Assembly: GCA_021298815.1 (NCBI GenBank)
Contig: JAJTHE010000004.1
Coordinates: forward strand, 44,055 to 108,054
Length of the DNA stretch: 64,000 nt
Source of the DNA: Betaproteobacteria bacterium
GTDB taxonomy: Bacteria; Pseudomonadota; Gammaproteobacteria; Burkholderiales; CAIKXV01
Direction of reading: 5' to 3'
The notes beneath the pieces were generated by a model. That model was not told where the DNA came from and did no database searches. It was given only the letters and a program-made list of their open reading frames with translations. Position numbers and translations under genes: made by a program. Within the stretch, counting starts at the first letter, position 1, and the number at the start of each line of letters is the position of its first letter. This document shows positions 38,395 through 46,194 of this stretch, one piece after another.

Positions 38395-39408
38395 TCAGTC
38401 ATCGATGCTCACCCGCGGGTCGATCGCCGTGTAGAGGATGTCGATCATCAGGTTGATCGCCACGAACAGCATCGCCATCACCAGCACGAAGCCCTGCACG
38501 GGTGCGTAGTCGGACTGCACCAGCGCATCGACCGCGAACGACCCGATGCCCGGCCAGGCGAACACCTTCTCGATCACGACGTTGGACCCGAGCATGAAGG
38601 AGAACACCATGCCCATGGTGGTCACCACCGGCAGCATCGCGTTGCGGAACGCGTACCGGTAGAGGACGGTGGAAGACGACAGGCCGCTCGCGCGCGCGGT
38701 GCGCACAAAATCCGAGGACAGCACGCCGAGCATCGCCGCGCGGGTCATGCGCGCGATCGGCGCCAGCACGAAGATCGCCAGCGTGAGCACCGGCAGGATC
38801 ATCTGCTTGCCGGCGGCGAGGAACAGCCCGACATCGCCCGCGACCAGGCTGTCGACCAGGTAGAAGCCGGTGAAATGCGGCGGCGGCGAATACATCGAAT
38901 CCAGGCGCCCCACCGGCGGTGGCGCGATGCCCAGCAGGTAATAGAAGACGTAGGCCAGCAGCAGGCCGGTGAAGAAGATCGGCAGCGACACCCCGAGCGT
39001 GGTGACCAGCCGGCAGGCATGGTCGATCCAGGAGCCGGGCCGGGTCGAGGCGAGGATGCCCAGCGGCAGCGCGATCGCGCAGGCCACGACCAGTCCGAGC
39101 AGCGTCAGCTCGAGCGATGCGGGCAGCCGGCGCAGGATCTCGTCGAGCACCTGCTGCCCGGTCGATATCGACAGGCCGAGGTCGCCGCGCGCGAGGTCGC
39201 CGACGTAGTCGACGAACTGCTTCCACAGCGGCTGGTCCAGCCCGAGCTTGGCGCGCACCTGCTCCACCGCCTCCTGCGTCGCGGCGGGCCCGGCATAGAA
39301 CGCCGCCGGGTCGCCGGGCAGCGCGCGGGTCAGGATGAAGGTGACGACGACGATCCCGATCACGTTCGGGATCGCCGCCAGCAGCCGCCTGCCGATCAGC
39401 CGGAGCAT
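38395..39408 (-). CDS. Peptide/nickel-type ABC permease (OppB/DppB-like)
   Basis: 337-residue permease, six helices. It starts MLRLIGRRLLAAIPNVIGI and shows ILTRALPGDPAAF, then the EAA-type loop RTARASGLSSSTVLYRYAFRN and the family end INLMIDILYTAIDPRV. A non-standard stretch PPVGRLDSMYSPPPHFTGFY lies in the third periplasmic loop, where B-type permeases vary. It begins seven bases after the binding-protein gene. Confidence 0.9.
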   Translation of the reverse strand: MLRLIGRRLLAAIPNVIGIVVVTFILTRALPGDPAAFYAGPAATQEAVEQVRAKLGLDQPLWKQFVDYVGDLARGDLGLSISTGQQVLDEILRRLPASLELTLLGLVVACAIALPLGILASTRPGSWIDHACRLVTTLGVSLPIFFTGLLLAYVFYYLLGIAPPPVGRLDSMYSPPPHFTGFYLVDSLVAGDVGLFLAAGKQMILPVLTLAIFVLAPIARMTRAAMLGVLSSDFVRTARASGLSSSTVLYRYAFRNAMLPVVTTMGMVFSFMLGSNVVIEKVFAWPGIGSFAVDALVQSDYAPVQGFVLVMAMLFVAINLMIDILYTAIDPRVSIDD

Positions 39409-39415
39409 GTGGCGC

Positions 39416-41032
39416 TCAGGCCTTGAACAGCGTGCGGTAGTCGGGCTGCACGTGGAACCAGTACATGTAGCCCTGCACGTTCTTCTGCATCGCGACGTCG
39501 AAGGCCGGCTGGATCACCGGGATGCGCGGCACTTCGTTGAACGCGATCTCGATGAAGCCCTTCACCTGTGCGTCGTAGCGCTTCGGGTCGGTCTCGAAGC
39601 GCGCCGCCTCGATCAGCTTGTCCATGTTCGGGTTCTGGTAGCTCATCGTGTTGAACACGGCGTTCTGGCCGTGGTAGCACCAGTAGAAGAAGTACTCGGG
39701 GAAGTTGAGCCAGCCACCGAAGCGGTTGAAGATCAGCGGCATGTCCTTCTTCAGCAGCGCCGCACGCCAGTTCGCGCCCGGCACCTTGTTGATGCCGACC
39801 TTGATGTTGATGCGCGCGAGCGCCTCCTGCACCAGGATCGAGATCGGCTCGCCCACCGTCGCCCCGCCGAGGTCGAACGACAGCGTGGTCTCGAAGCCGT
39901 CGGCCATGCCAGCCTGCTTCATCAGCTCGAGCGCGCGCGGCACGTTGGTGTTGTAGCCGTGCGGCACCGGCCATTCGGCCTTCGCCGGGGTGTTCGACTT
40001 CGCGCCCCACATCTTGTTGCCGCGGCCCCAGAATCCGATGTCGTTCATCCGGTCGTAGGGCAGCGCGAAGGCGATCGCCTGGCGCACCAGCGAGTTGTTG
40101 AACGGCGGACGGGTGGTGTTCATGCCGATGTAGAACAGTGCGTTCTCGATAGGCGTCGACACCACACGCACCGGGCCCGCCTCCTTCGCCATCTCGAGGA
40201 AGTCCTTCGGCGGCAGCTCGTAGGTCATGTCGATGTCGCCGCGCGACAGCAGTGCGCGGCGGTTGCCCGCCGACGGGATCTCGCGCTGCACGATGCGGCG
40301 CAGCCGCGGCAGCGGGCCGCTCTTCCAGTTGTCGAAGCGGGTGTAGATCAGTTCCTGCCCCGGCCGCCATGCCTCGACCCGGAACGCACCGCCGCCGGCC
40401 GTGTTGTTGCGCAGCCAGGTGGCGGCCCACGGGTCCTTGTCGGTCGCGTTCTTCTGGGCGAGCGCCGAGTTGTAGATGGACGGCACGGGCACCGCCATGT
40501 TCGGCATCGCCATCTTGTCGCGGCGGTCGAGCTCGACGCGGAAGGTCTGGTCGTCGACGACGATGAACTGCTTGGCATCGTTGAGCGAGCCGGCGCGCAT
40601 CTGGAACTGCGGGAAGCCGCCCATGCCCAGCGCGCGGTCGTACGACCACTTGACGTCCTTCGCGGTCACCTTGGTGCCGTCGTGGAAGGTGGCGTTGCGG
40701 CGCAGCCGGAAGGTCACCGACTGCCCGTCCTTCGCCACCTGCCAGCTCTCAGCCAGCTCCGGCTCGAGCTTGTTGTAGTCGTAGGACATCGTGCCGTCGG
40801 GCAGCTTCTTGCGACCGAAGGTCATCAGCCGGTCGTAGGCATTCACCGCCACGCCGTACGCCGGACGGTTCGCGCCCACGCCATGGATGTCGAGGCTGTT
40901 CGGGCCGAATTCGTTCGCGACCACCAGCGTTTCGCGCTTTGCATCCTGTGCGAGTGCCGAGGGGGCACTGGCGGCGATCGAGGTGGCGCCGCCGGTGGCG
41001 GCGACGGACTTGATGAAGCGGCGTCGATTCAT
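39416..41032 (-). CDS. Family 5 extracellular solute-binding protein, Tat-exported
   Basis: 538-residue periplasmic receptor of the ABC importer and first gene of the operon. The N-terminus MNRRRFIKSVAATGG carries the twin-arginine motif RRRFIK, then a hydrophobic stretch and a signal cleavage site at PSALAQD. The mature part is typical of family 5 (DppA/OppA/NikA): LEPELAESWQVAKDG, FRLRRNATFHDGTKVTAKDVKW, VRQAIAFALPYDRM. A GGAGAG Shine-Dalgarno lies just before the ATG at 41032. Tat export hints at folding with a cofactor or metal, but many Burkholderiales receptors have it. The ligand (peptide, opine, amide or other) is not predictable. Confidence 0.9.
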   Translation of the reverse strand: MNRRRFIKSVAATGGATSIAASAPSALAQDAKRETLVVANEFGPNSLDIHGVGANRPAYGVAVNAYDRLMTFGRKKLPDGTMSYDYNKLEPELAESWQVAKDGQSVTFRLRRNATFHDGTKVTAKDVKWSYDRALGMGGFPQFQMRAGSLNDAKQFIVVDDQTFRVELDRRDKMAMPNMAVPVPSIYNSALAQKNATDKDPWAATWLRNNTAGGGAFRVEAWRPGQELIYTRFDNWKSGPLPRLRRIVQREIPSAGNRRALLSRGDIDMTYELPPKDFLEMAKEAGPVRVVSTPIENALFYIGMNTTRPPFNNSLVRQAIAFALPYDRMNDIGFWGRGNKMWGAKSNTPAKAEWPVPHGYNTNVPRALELMKQAGMADGFETTLSFDLGGATVGEPISILVQEALARINIKVGINKVPGANWRAALLKKDMPLIFNRFGGWLNFPEYFFYWCYHGQNAVFNTMSYQNPNMDKLIEAARFETDPKRYDAQVKGFIEIAFNEVPRIPVIQPAFDVAMQKNVQGYMYWFHVQPDYRTLFKA

Positions 41033-41072
41033 GGACTCTCCGATCAGGTGGGAAGCGGGCCACGGCCGTGCA

Positions 41073-41090
41073 GCGCCACACGTGTGGCGC
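41073..41090. promoter_or_regulatory. 18-bp perfect palindrome in the ABC-operon leader
   Basis: GCGCCACACGTGTGGCGC is a perfect palindrome 41 bases before the start codon of the binding-protein gene, inside the predicted leader transcript. As RNA it could fold only as a very tight stem, so a protein-binding site is at least as likely. It is not related to the TGGTATACCA operator upstream. Confidence 0.55.
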
Positions 41091-41115
41091 CCTGGCGGAC
41101 ACGACCTTGCATCTG

Positions 41116-41138
41116 TTGGCACACCAACTGGTATACCA
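41116..41138. promoter_or_regulatory. Probable FCD-GntR operator pair
   Basis: Two inverted repeats stand next to each other: TTGG-CACA-CCAA (41116-41127) and TGGTATACCA (41129-41138, perfect). The TGGT-N2-ACCA pattern is the known style of FadR-subfamily (FCD) GntR operators. The second site covers the predicted -10 box of the operon that ends with the gntR gene, which fits repression by blocking RNA polymerase. Confidence 0.6.
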
Positions 41139-41158
41139 ACCGGTCGCGACCCTTCCAA
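41130..41158 (-). promoter_or_regulatory. Predicted promoter of the peptide-ABC operon
   Basis: On the minus strand a -35 box TTGGAA (41153-41158) and a -10 box TATACC (41130-41135) are exactly 17 bases apart, each with four of six consensus bases. The start of transcription would be near 41123, giving a leader of about 90 bases. The -10 box lies within the TGGTATACCA palindrome. Confidence 0.5.
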
Positions 41159-41237
41159 TCGAGCAACAAGCGTGCCATTGCGCTGGCAGCATGCAGCTCC
41201 GGCAGCAGTGCAGGAACGCGCCGTCTGCGCCGCAGTC

Positions 41238-41267
41238 GCGCACCGTGGCAACGCGCACCGTGGCAAC
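41238..41267. repeat. 15-bp tandem repeat, two copies
   Basis: GCGCACCGTGGCAAC occurs twice head to tail (41238-41252 and 41253-41267). A third partial copy (GCGCACCGTG) lies at 41285-41294. It sits between the two big catabolic operons and borders the hairpin that follows the molybdenum-hydroxylase genes. Confidence 0.7.
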
Positions 41268-41298
41268 GCGCGCGGTGCGGGCGCGCGCACCGTGCGCG
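41267..41298 (-). terminator. Hairpin after the molybdenum-hydroxylase operon
   Basis: A stem with core CGGTGCG/CGCACCG (41273-41279 with 41286-41292) and a six-base loop extends outward to about 13 pairs with one mismatch on the minus strand. It begins roughly ten bases after the stop of the FAD-subunit gene. There is no T-run. It probably separates the two minus-strand operons. Confidence 0.45.
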
Positions 41299-41305
41299 GG
41301 CGCGG

Positions 41306-42223
41306 CTAGCCCGTATACGCAGCCTGTGCGACTTCCCGGCGTGCCGACTGCAACGCCGCAAGCACCAGGTTCACCGCGACCGATCGACGATAGGCCGCCG
41401 TGGAGCGGATGTCGTCCATCGGTGAGAGGTCCGCTGCCAGGGCCTGCGCGACCCGACCGGCGTCGATGCTGGCCAGCGGCATGCCGTGCAGCGCGCGCGA
41501 CAGCGCCGGCGCAGGCAGCGGTACCGGCCCTGCCGACGCGAAGCCGAAGCGCGCGCCGCGCACGACCGCGCCGTCGGCTGCGCCCGACGTCTCGACCAGC
41601 GCCGCCAGCGCGATCTTGCTGATCGCCTGTGCGCGCCGGGTGCCGACCTTGCGGTAGTAGCCGATCGCACCCGGTGGCGGGAAGGGTATGGTGATCGACA
41701 CCAGGAGTTCGTCCGCTTCGGCGAGCGTGCGCTTGTAGCCGGCATGGAAGGCGTCGTAGCCGATCGTGCGCGCGCCACGCACGCTGGCGAGCGTGAGGCG
41801 TGCCCCGTAGGCGAGGAGCACCGGCGGATTGTCCGCCGCCGGCGAGGCGTTCATGATGTTGCCGCCAAGCGTGGCGCGGTTCTGGATCGCCACCGAGCCG
41901 GTCTGGCGCGCGGACGCGGCCAGCATAGGCAGCCGTGCGGCGATCACCGGATGCGCGGCGATGCCGGCACAGCTCATCGTCGCGCCGATGGTGACCGCGT
42001 CGGGACCGGGCTCGATCGTGCGCAGCTCGGCCAGCGCGGACAGGTCGAGCACCGACGGCACCCGGCGGGCGCCCGCATTCCAGCCCACCATCAGGTCGGT
42101 GCAGCCGGCCATCGCGACCAGGTCCCTGCCCCACTCGGCCCGCGCGGCCAGTGCATCGGCCAGCGTCCCCGGGCGATACCAGGCCGGCGGCGGCCTTGAG
42201 GCATGCGCTGCCGGCGTGCTCAT
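41306..42223 (-). CDS. Molybdenum hydroxylase FAD subunit (xanthine dehydrogenase family)
   Basis: 305-residue FAD-binding subunit (CoxM/XdhB-like middle subunit). FAD contacts: the VAMAGCTDLMVGWNAG loop and IQNRATLGGNIMNASPAADNPP, both conserved; then RKVGTRRAQAISKIALA near the C-terminal domain. It receives electrons from the iron-sulfur subunit, whose stop it overlaps by four bases (ATGA, 42220-42223). It is the last gene of the ten-gene amide/heterocycle operon. Which electron acceptor it uses cannot be seen. Confidence 0.88.
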   Translation of the reverse strand: MSTPAAHASRPPPAWYRPGTLADALAARAEWGRDLVAMAGCTDLMVGWNAGARRVPSVLDLSALAELRTIEPGPDAVTIGATMSCAGIAAHPVIAARLPMLAASARQTGSVAIQNRATLGGNIMNASPAADNPPVLLAYGARLTLASVRGARTIGYDAFHAGYKRTLAEADELLVSITIPFPPPGAIGYYRKVGTRRAQAISKIALAALVETSGAADGAVVRGARFGFASAGPVPLPAPALSRALHGMPLASIDAGRVAQALAADLSPMDDIRSTAAYRRSVAVNLVLAALQSARREVAQAAYTG

Positions 42224-42756
42224 TCCGGAAGTCCCGGTGCGCCGCCGGCCTGTGTTCCCGGCGACGCCCCGGCGGCCGCCGCGTCGAGCACCGCCGTGTA
42301 TATGCGTGCATAGCCGGTGCAGCGGCACAGGTTGCCAGCGAGTCCCTCGCGCACCTCGTCCAGCGAGGGCTGCGCGCTGCGCTCGAGCAGCGCGCGTGCC
42401 GCGAGCACCATGCCGGGCGTGCAGATGCCGCACTGGGCGGCACCGGCGCGCGCGAAGGCGGACAGCAACGGGTCGTCGCGCGGCAGGCCTTCGATGCTGG
42501 TCACGTTGCACCCGTGCAACTGGCCGACCGGCACCAGGCAGCTGTTGACCAGTTCGCCATCGACCAGCACCGCGCAGGCGCCGCACTCGCCTTCGCCGCA
42601 GCCCTCCTTCGTGCCGGTCTGGCCGGCGTGCAGCCGCAGCAGGTCGAGCAGGCGCATCGTCGGCGCCCCGATCGAACCGTCCGCGCTCGACAGGTTGCGG
42701 CCGTTCAGCGTGAACGAGAGCGCGGGGCCCGGCGCCGCCGGGGCCTGCGCTCTCAT
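42220..42756 (-). CDS. Molybdenum hydroxylase 2Fe-2S subunit
   Basis: 178-residue small subunit with two iron-sulfur centres: a plant-ferredoxin type (CGEGECGACAVLVDG followed by NSCLVP) and the C-terminal helical type (QCGICTPGMVLAARALL and NLCRCTGYARI). All eight cysteines are present. The length is slightly above the usual 155-165 because of an N-terminal (APAAPGP) and a C-terminal (GASPGTQAGGAPGLPE) tail. Its start overlaps the stop of the large subunit by four bases. Confidence 0.92.
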   Translation of the reverse strand: MRAQAPAAPGPALSFTLNGRNLSSADGSIGAPTMRLLDLLRLHAGQTGTKEGCGEGECGACAVLVDGELVNSCLVPVGQLHGCNVTSIEGLPRDDPLLSAFARAGAAQCGICTPGMVLAARALLERSAQPSLDEVREGLAGNLCRCTGYARIYTAVLDAAAAGASPGTQAGGAPGLPE

Positions 42757-45068
42757 GAGGCCACCCCGGCCGCCGCGGCCATCACGTCCTCGGGCAGCAC
42801 CGGCAGGCTGGCGATGCGGCTGCCGAGCGCGGAGTTCACCGCGCTCAGGATCGCCGGACCGGGTCCGTCCATCGGCAGTTCGCCGAGCCCCTTGGCGCCG
42901 GCGGGTCCGATGCCGCCGGGCTGTTCCTGGAAGAAAACGCGCACCGGGGGAATGTCGGCACTGGTCGGGATGATGTAGTTGGTCAGGCGGTTGTTGGCCA
43001 TCGCGCCGTTGCCCCCCCAGGAAACCTTCTCGAACAGCGCGAAGCCGATGCCCTGCACCACGCCGCCTTCGACCTGCCCGGCTGCGATCACCGGGTTCAC
43101 CACCTTGCCCACTTCCTGCACCGCGGTGAAGCCCGACAGCGCGACCTCGCAGGTGGTCAGGTCGACCTCGACCTCGGCGACATAGGCCGCCCAGGCATAG
43201 CTCGCATAGGGCGACCCCTGGAACACCGTCTCGTCCCACTGCACGTTGGCCGGCGGCTCGTAGCGCGCCTGCGCCTCGAGCCGGGGATGGCCATCGAGGT
43301 AGCGCGCACAGGCCGCGGCGAACGCATGCTCGTCCGCGCCGGACGCCGGCAGGCCTGCCTTCTCGATCAGTTCGGCGCGTAACCGGCGCGCCGCCTGCTC
43401 GACGATCAGGCCGACCACCATGCAGGTGCGCGAGGCGACCGTCGGCCCGGAATCCGGCACGTCGAAGGTGTCCACCGGTGCCTGGCTCACCCGGTCCAGC
43501 GGCAGGCCGAGCGCCTCGGCGACGACCTGGCACAAGGTGGTGGTGTTGCCCTGTCCCATCTCGCTGCTGGAGGCGACCACCTCGACCCGGCCATCGACAT
43601 CGGCGCGCACCCGGGCCTCGGAGGCCAGCACGACCTCGCCGTTGCCGGTGAACCCGGCGCCGTGGTGGAAGGTCGCCAGGCCGATCCCGTGGCGCAACGG
43701 GTCGCCGCTGGCTGCATTGCGTGCATTGGACGCGGCGAACGCCTCGCGCTTCGCGACATAGCCGCTCTCGCGCAATGCCTGGTCGAGCACGGCGTCGAAG
43801 TCGGTGGTGTGGTCGATCGGCTGGCCCGCCACCGAGCGGTCGCCCGGCCGCAGCATGTTGACGCGGCGCAGCTCGAGCGGGGACAGACCGAGCGCCCGTG
43901 CCAGGCCGTCCATCGCCTGCTCGATCGCGAAGATGCTCTGCGGCGCGCCGAAGCCGCGGAACGCGCCGTTCGGGGGATGGTGCGTGGCGACCGCCCGCCC
44001 GCGCACGCGCGCGTTGGCGCAGGCATACGGGCCGGGGGCGTGGATCACGCCGCGCGACAGCACCACCGGCGACAGCGTGGTGTACGCGCCGCCATCGAGC
44101 GCAAAGTCGATGTCCATGAAGCACAGGCGCCCGTCGCGGCGGGCACCGATGCGCACGAGGGTACGCGACGGATGGCGCTTGGGCGTGGCCAGCATGTCCT
44201 CCGACCGGTCGTAGACCAGCTTCACCGGGCGGCCTCCGGCCTTCAGCGACAGCAGCGCCGCATGCGCGGCGATATGCGATGGGTATTCCTCCTTGCCGCC
44301 GAAGCCGCCGCCGGTGGTGCAGTGGACCACCCGCACCCTGCCCGCGTCGCGGCCGGTGACCGCGGTCAGCGTGCCCAGCACGTAGTACGGGCATTGCATA
44401 GAACCCTCGACGACCAGCACTCCGGCGGCGTCGACATGCGCGATCATGCCCTGCGGCTCGATGTACACATGCTCCTGCGCGCCGGTCTCGAACCGTCCCT
44501 CGAACACGACCTCGGCCGCCGCCTCCCCTGCGGCGATGTCGCCGCGCTGCATCAGGTAGTCGCGATACACGTTGCCAGGGCACACCTGCCCGCGCTGCGC
44601 GAGCGCATCGTCGATCGAGAACACCGGCGAAGGTTCGGGCCACTCGTGCAGCGTCACCGCCTCGACCGCCGCGCGCAGCAGGTCGCGATCGGGATGGGCA
44701 AGCAGCAGCACCGGCTCGCCGGCATGGCGGAAGCAGCGGTCGGCCAGCACCGGCTGGTCCTGCTCGATCATCTGCGTGGCGTTGATGCCCGGGACGTCCG
44801 CGGCGGAGACCACCACGAACGCATCCCAGTCGATGCCGGGGCCGAACTCGATGCGCTCCAGCGTGCCGCCGGCGCAGCGGGTGCGCACCGTCGCCCCGTG
44901 CAGCATGCCCGGACGCACGAGGTCGTCGACGTAGCGCGCCTGGCCGAGGATCTTCGCCGGTGCGTCCTTGCGCGCGACCGCGGCGCCGAGCAGCCCCAGC
45001 CGGGGGGCCGCGGCTGCTGCGGTGGCCGCCACGGCCACCGCGGCCATGGCGTCATCCGGTACCTTCAT
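42753..45068 (-). CDS. Molybdenum-binding catalytic subunit, xanthine dehydrogenase family
   Basis: 771-residue molybdopterin subunit that hydroxylates a carbon next to nitrogen or an aldehyde carbon. Seen: DILGQARYVDDL-like start (KILGQARYVDD), QEHVYIEPQGMIA, the cofactor loop GGGFGGKEEYPSH, NGAFRGFGAPQSIFAIEQ, EMGQGNTTT, and the catalytic Glu region GAKGLGELPMDGPGPAIL. The QEHVYIEPQG and GAFRGFGAPQ loops are shared by purine and other N-heterocycle hydroxylases and by aldehyde oxidases, so the substrate is open. The first 25 residues (Ala-rich) precede the domain and do not look like a Tat signal, so the enzyme is cytoplasmic. It follows the receptor gene after 17 bases. Confidence 0.88.
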   Translation of the reverse strand: MKVPDDAMAAVAVAATAAAAAPRLGLLGAAVARKDAPAKILGQARYVDDLVRPGMLHGATVRTRCAGGTLERIEFGPGIDWDAFVVVSAADVPGINATQMIEQDQPVLADRCFRHAGEPVLLLAHPDRDLLRAAVEAVTLHEWPEPSPVFSIDDALAQRGQVCPGNVYRDYLMQRGDIAAGEAAAEVVFEGRFETGAQEHVYIEPQGMIAHVDAAGVLVVEGSMQCPYYVLGTLTAVTGRDAGRVRVVHCTTGGGFGGKEEYPSHIAAHAALLSLKAGGRPVKLVYDRSEDMLATPKRHPSRTLVRIGARRDGRLCFMDIDFALDGGAYTTLSPVVLSRGVIHAPGPYACANARVRGRAVATHHPPNGAFRGFGAPQSIFAIEQAMDGLARALGLSPLELRRVNMLRPGDRSVAGQPIDHTTDFDAVLDQALRESGYVAKREAFAASNARNAASGDPLRHGIGLATFHHGAGFTGNGEVVLASEARVRADVDGRVEVVASSSEMGQGNTTTLCQVVAEALGLPLDRVSQAPVDTFDVPDSGPTVASRTCMVVGLIVEQAARRLRAELIEKAGLPASGADEHAFAAACARYLDGHPRLEAQARYEPPANVQWDETVFQGSPYASYAWAAYVAEVEVDLTTCEVALSGFTAVQEVGKVVNPVIAAGQVEGGVVQGIGFALFEKVSWGGNGAMANNRLTNYIIPTSADIPPVRVFFQEQPGGIGPAGAKGLGELPMDGPGPAILSAVNSALGSRIASLPVLPEDVMAAAAGVAS

Positions 45069-45085
45069 CGAAGCACCCTGCCTGC

Positions 45086-46120
45086 CTACTTGACCGAGCG
45101 CTGGTCGCGGGCCGGCAGGAAGCTGCGGTTGAACACCTCGGCCTGTGCCGGGGCGCGCGGCAGCTTGGCAGCCTCGACCTGCTGCGCGACGCCGCGTGCG
45201 AAGCGGTCATCGACGACGTCGCCCAGCCCGACCTTGGTCACCTCGGGCGACAGCACGTCGTTCTGGATCGCCGCCAGCAGGCGCGCCTTCTGGTTCTCGC
45301 GGTTGAGCAGCGGGTCGCGCTTCATCACCGCATCGACCCCGGCATCGGGATTGGCGAGCACGTCCTGCACGCCGCGCGTGAGCGCACGCAGGAAGCCGCG
45401 GACCGCATCCGGGTTCTCCTTCACGAACTTCTGCGAGAACATGATCGAGTTGCCGTAGCCGGCCACGCCCATGTCCCCGTAGCGGAAGATGGTGAGGTCC
45501 TTCTCGGGATTGAGGCCGACCGCCTGCGCCGCGAACCAGATGGTGTTGATGAAGCCGGCGACCGCGTCGACTTCCTTCTTCTGCAGCATCGGCTCGCGCA
45601 GGTTGGGCGCCATGTTGGTGATCTTCACCTTGCTCGCATCTAGGCCGTTGGCCTTGGCGAACACCGGCAGCAGGCCCAGCGCGGCATCGCCGGCCGGCGC
45701 GCCGAGGGTGCGGCCCTCGAGGTCGCGCGGGGTCTTGATGCCCGACGAGGTCAGCGTGGCGATCACGAAGGGCGCGCGGTTGTAGAGCATGTACACCGCC
45801 ACCGGCTGCTCGCCCGGCTTCTGTGCAGCCAGGCGGATGACGGCATTGGTGTCGCCGAAGCCGGCGTCGTACACGCCGCTGGCCACCGAGTTGACGGCCA
45901 CGCCCGATCCCTTGCCCTGGTCGAAGGTGACATCGAGGCCTTCCTTCGCGAAGTAGCCGCGGTCCTGCGCGAGCAGGAAGAAGGCATGCGGGCCCTGCCA
46001 CACCCAGTCTAGCTGGAAGCGGATCTGCACCTTGCCCTGGGCGAGCGCGGCCGGGCCGGCCAGCGTGGAGGCGAGCAGCACGGCTGCGGTGGCGAGTGTC
46101 TTGCGCTTGGGTGCATCCAT
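45086..46120 (-). CDS. NitT/TauT-type ABC substrate-binding protein
   Basis: 344-residue periplasmic receptor. Sec signal peptide: MDAPKRKTLATAAVLLASTL to PAALAQ. The mature part starts VQIRFQLDWVWQGPHAFFLLA and continues GYFAKEGLDVTFDQGKGSG and ASGVYDAGFGDTNAVI, typical of the NMT1/ThiY-like branch of the family, which binds aromatic or heterocyclic and nitrogenous ligands (for example pyrimidine derivatives). AGGAGA is the Shine-Dalgarno before the ATG at 46120. It sits between the permease and the molybdenum hydroxylase genes, so its ligand is probably the hydroxylase substrate or its precursor. Confidence 0.87.
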   Translation of the reverse strand: MDAPKRKTLATAAVLLASTLAGPAALAQGKVQIRFQLDWVWQGPHAFFLLAQDRGYFAKEGLDVTFDQGKGSGVAVNSVASGVYDAGFGDTNAVIRLAAQKPGEQPVAVYMLYNRAPFVIATLTSSGIKTPRDLEGRTLGAPAGDAALGLLPVFAKANGLDASKVKITNMAPNLREPMLQKKEVDAVAGFINTIWFAAQAVGLNPEKDLTIFRYGDMGVAGYGNSIMFSQKFVKENPDAVRGFLRALTRGVQDVLANPDAGVDAVMKRDPLLNRENQKARLLAAIQNDVLSPEVTKVGLGDVVDDRFARGVAQQVEAAKLPRAPAQAEVFNRSFLPARDQRSVK

Positions 46121-46194
46121 TCCGGGTTCTCCTGGGTGGGTTCTGAAAAGGGGTCTGCGCGGTCGCAGCGGTGCTCGGCCGGATCGCCGCGCGG

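Noticed and set aside
41238..41267. Transposon or attachment-site repeat
   Set aside because: Only two adjacent 15-bp copies, with no transposase or integrase gene within the window.
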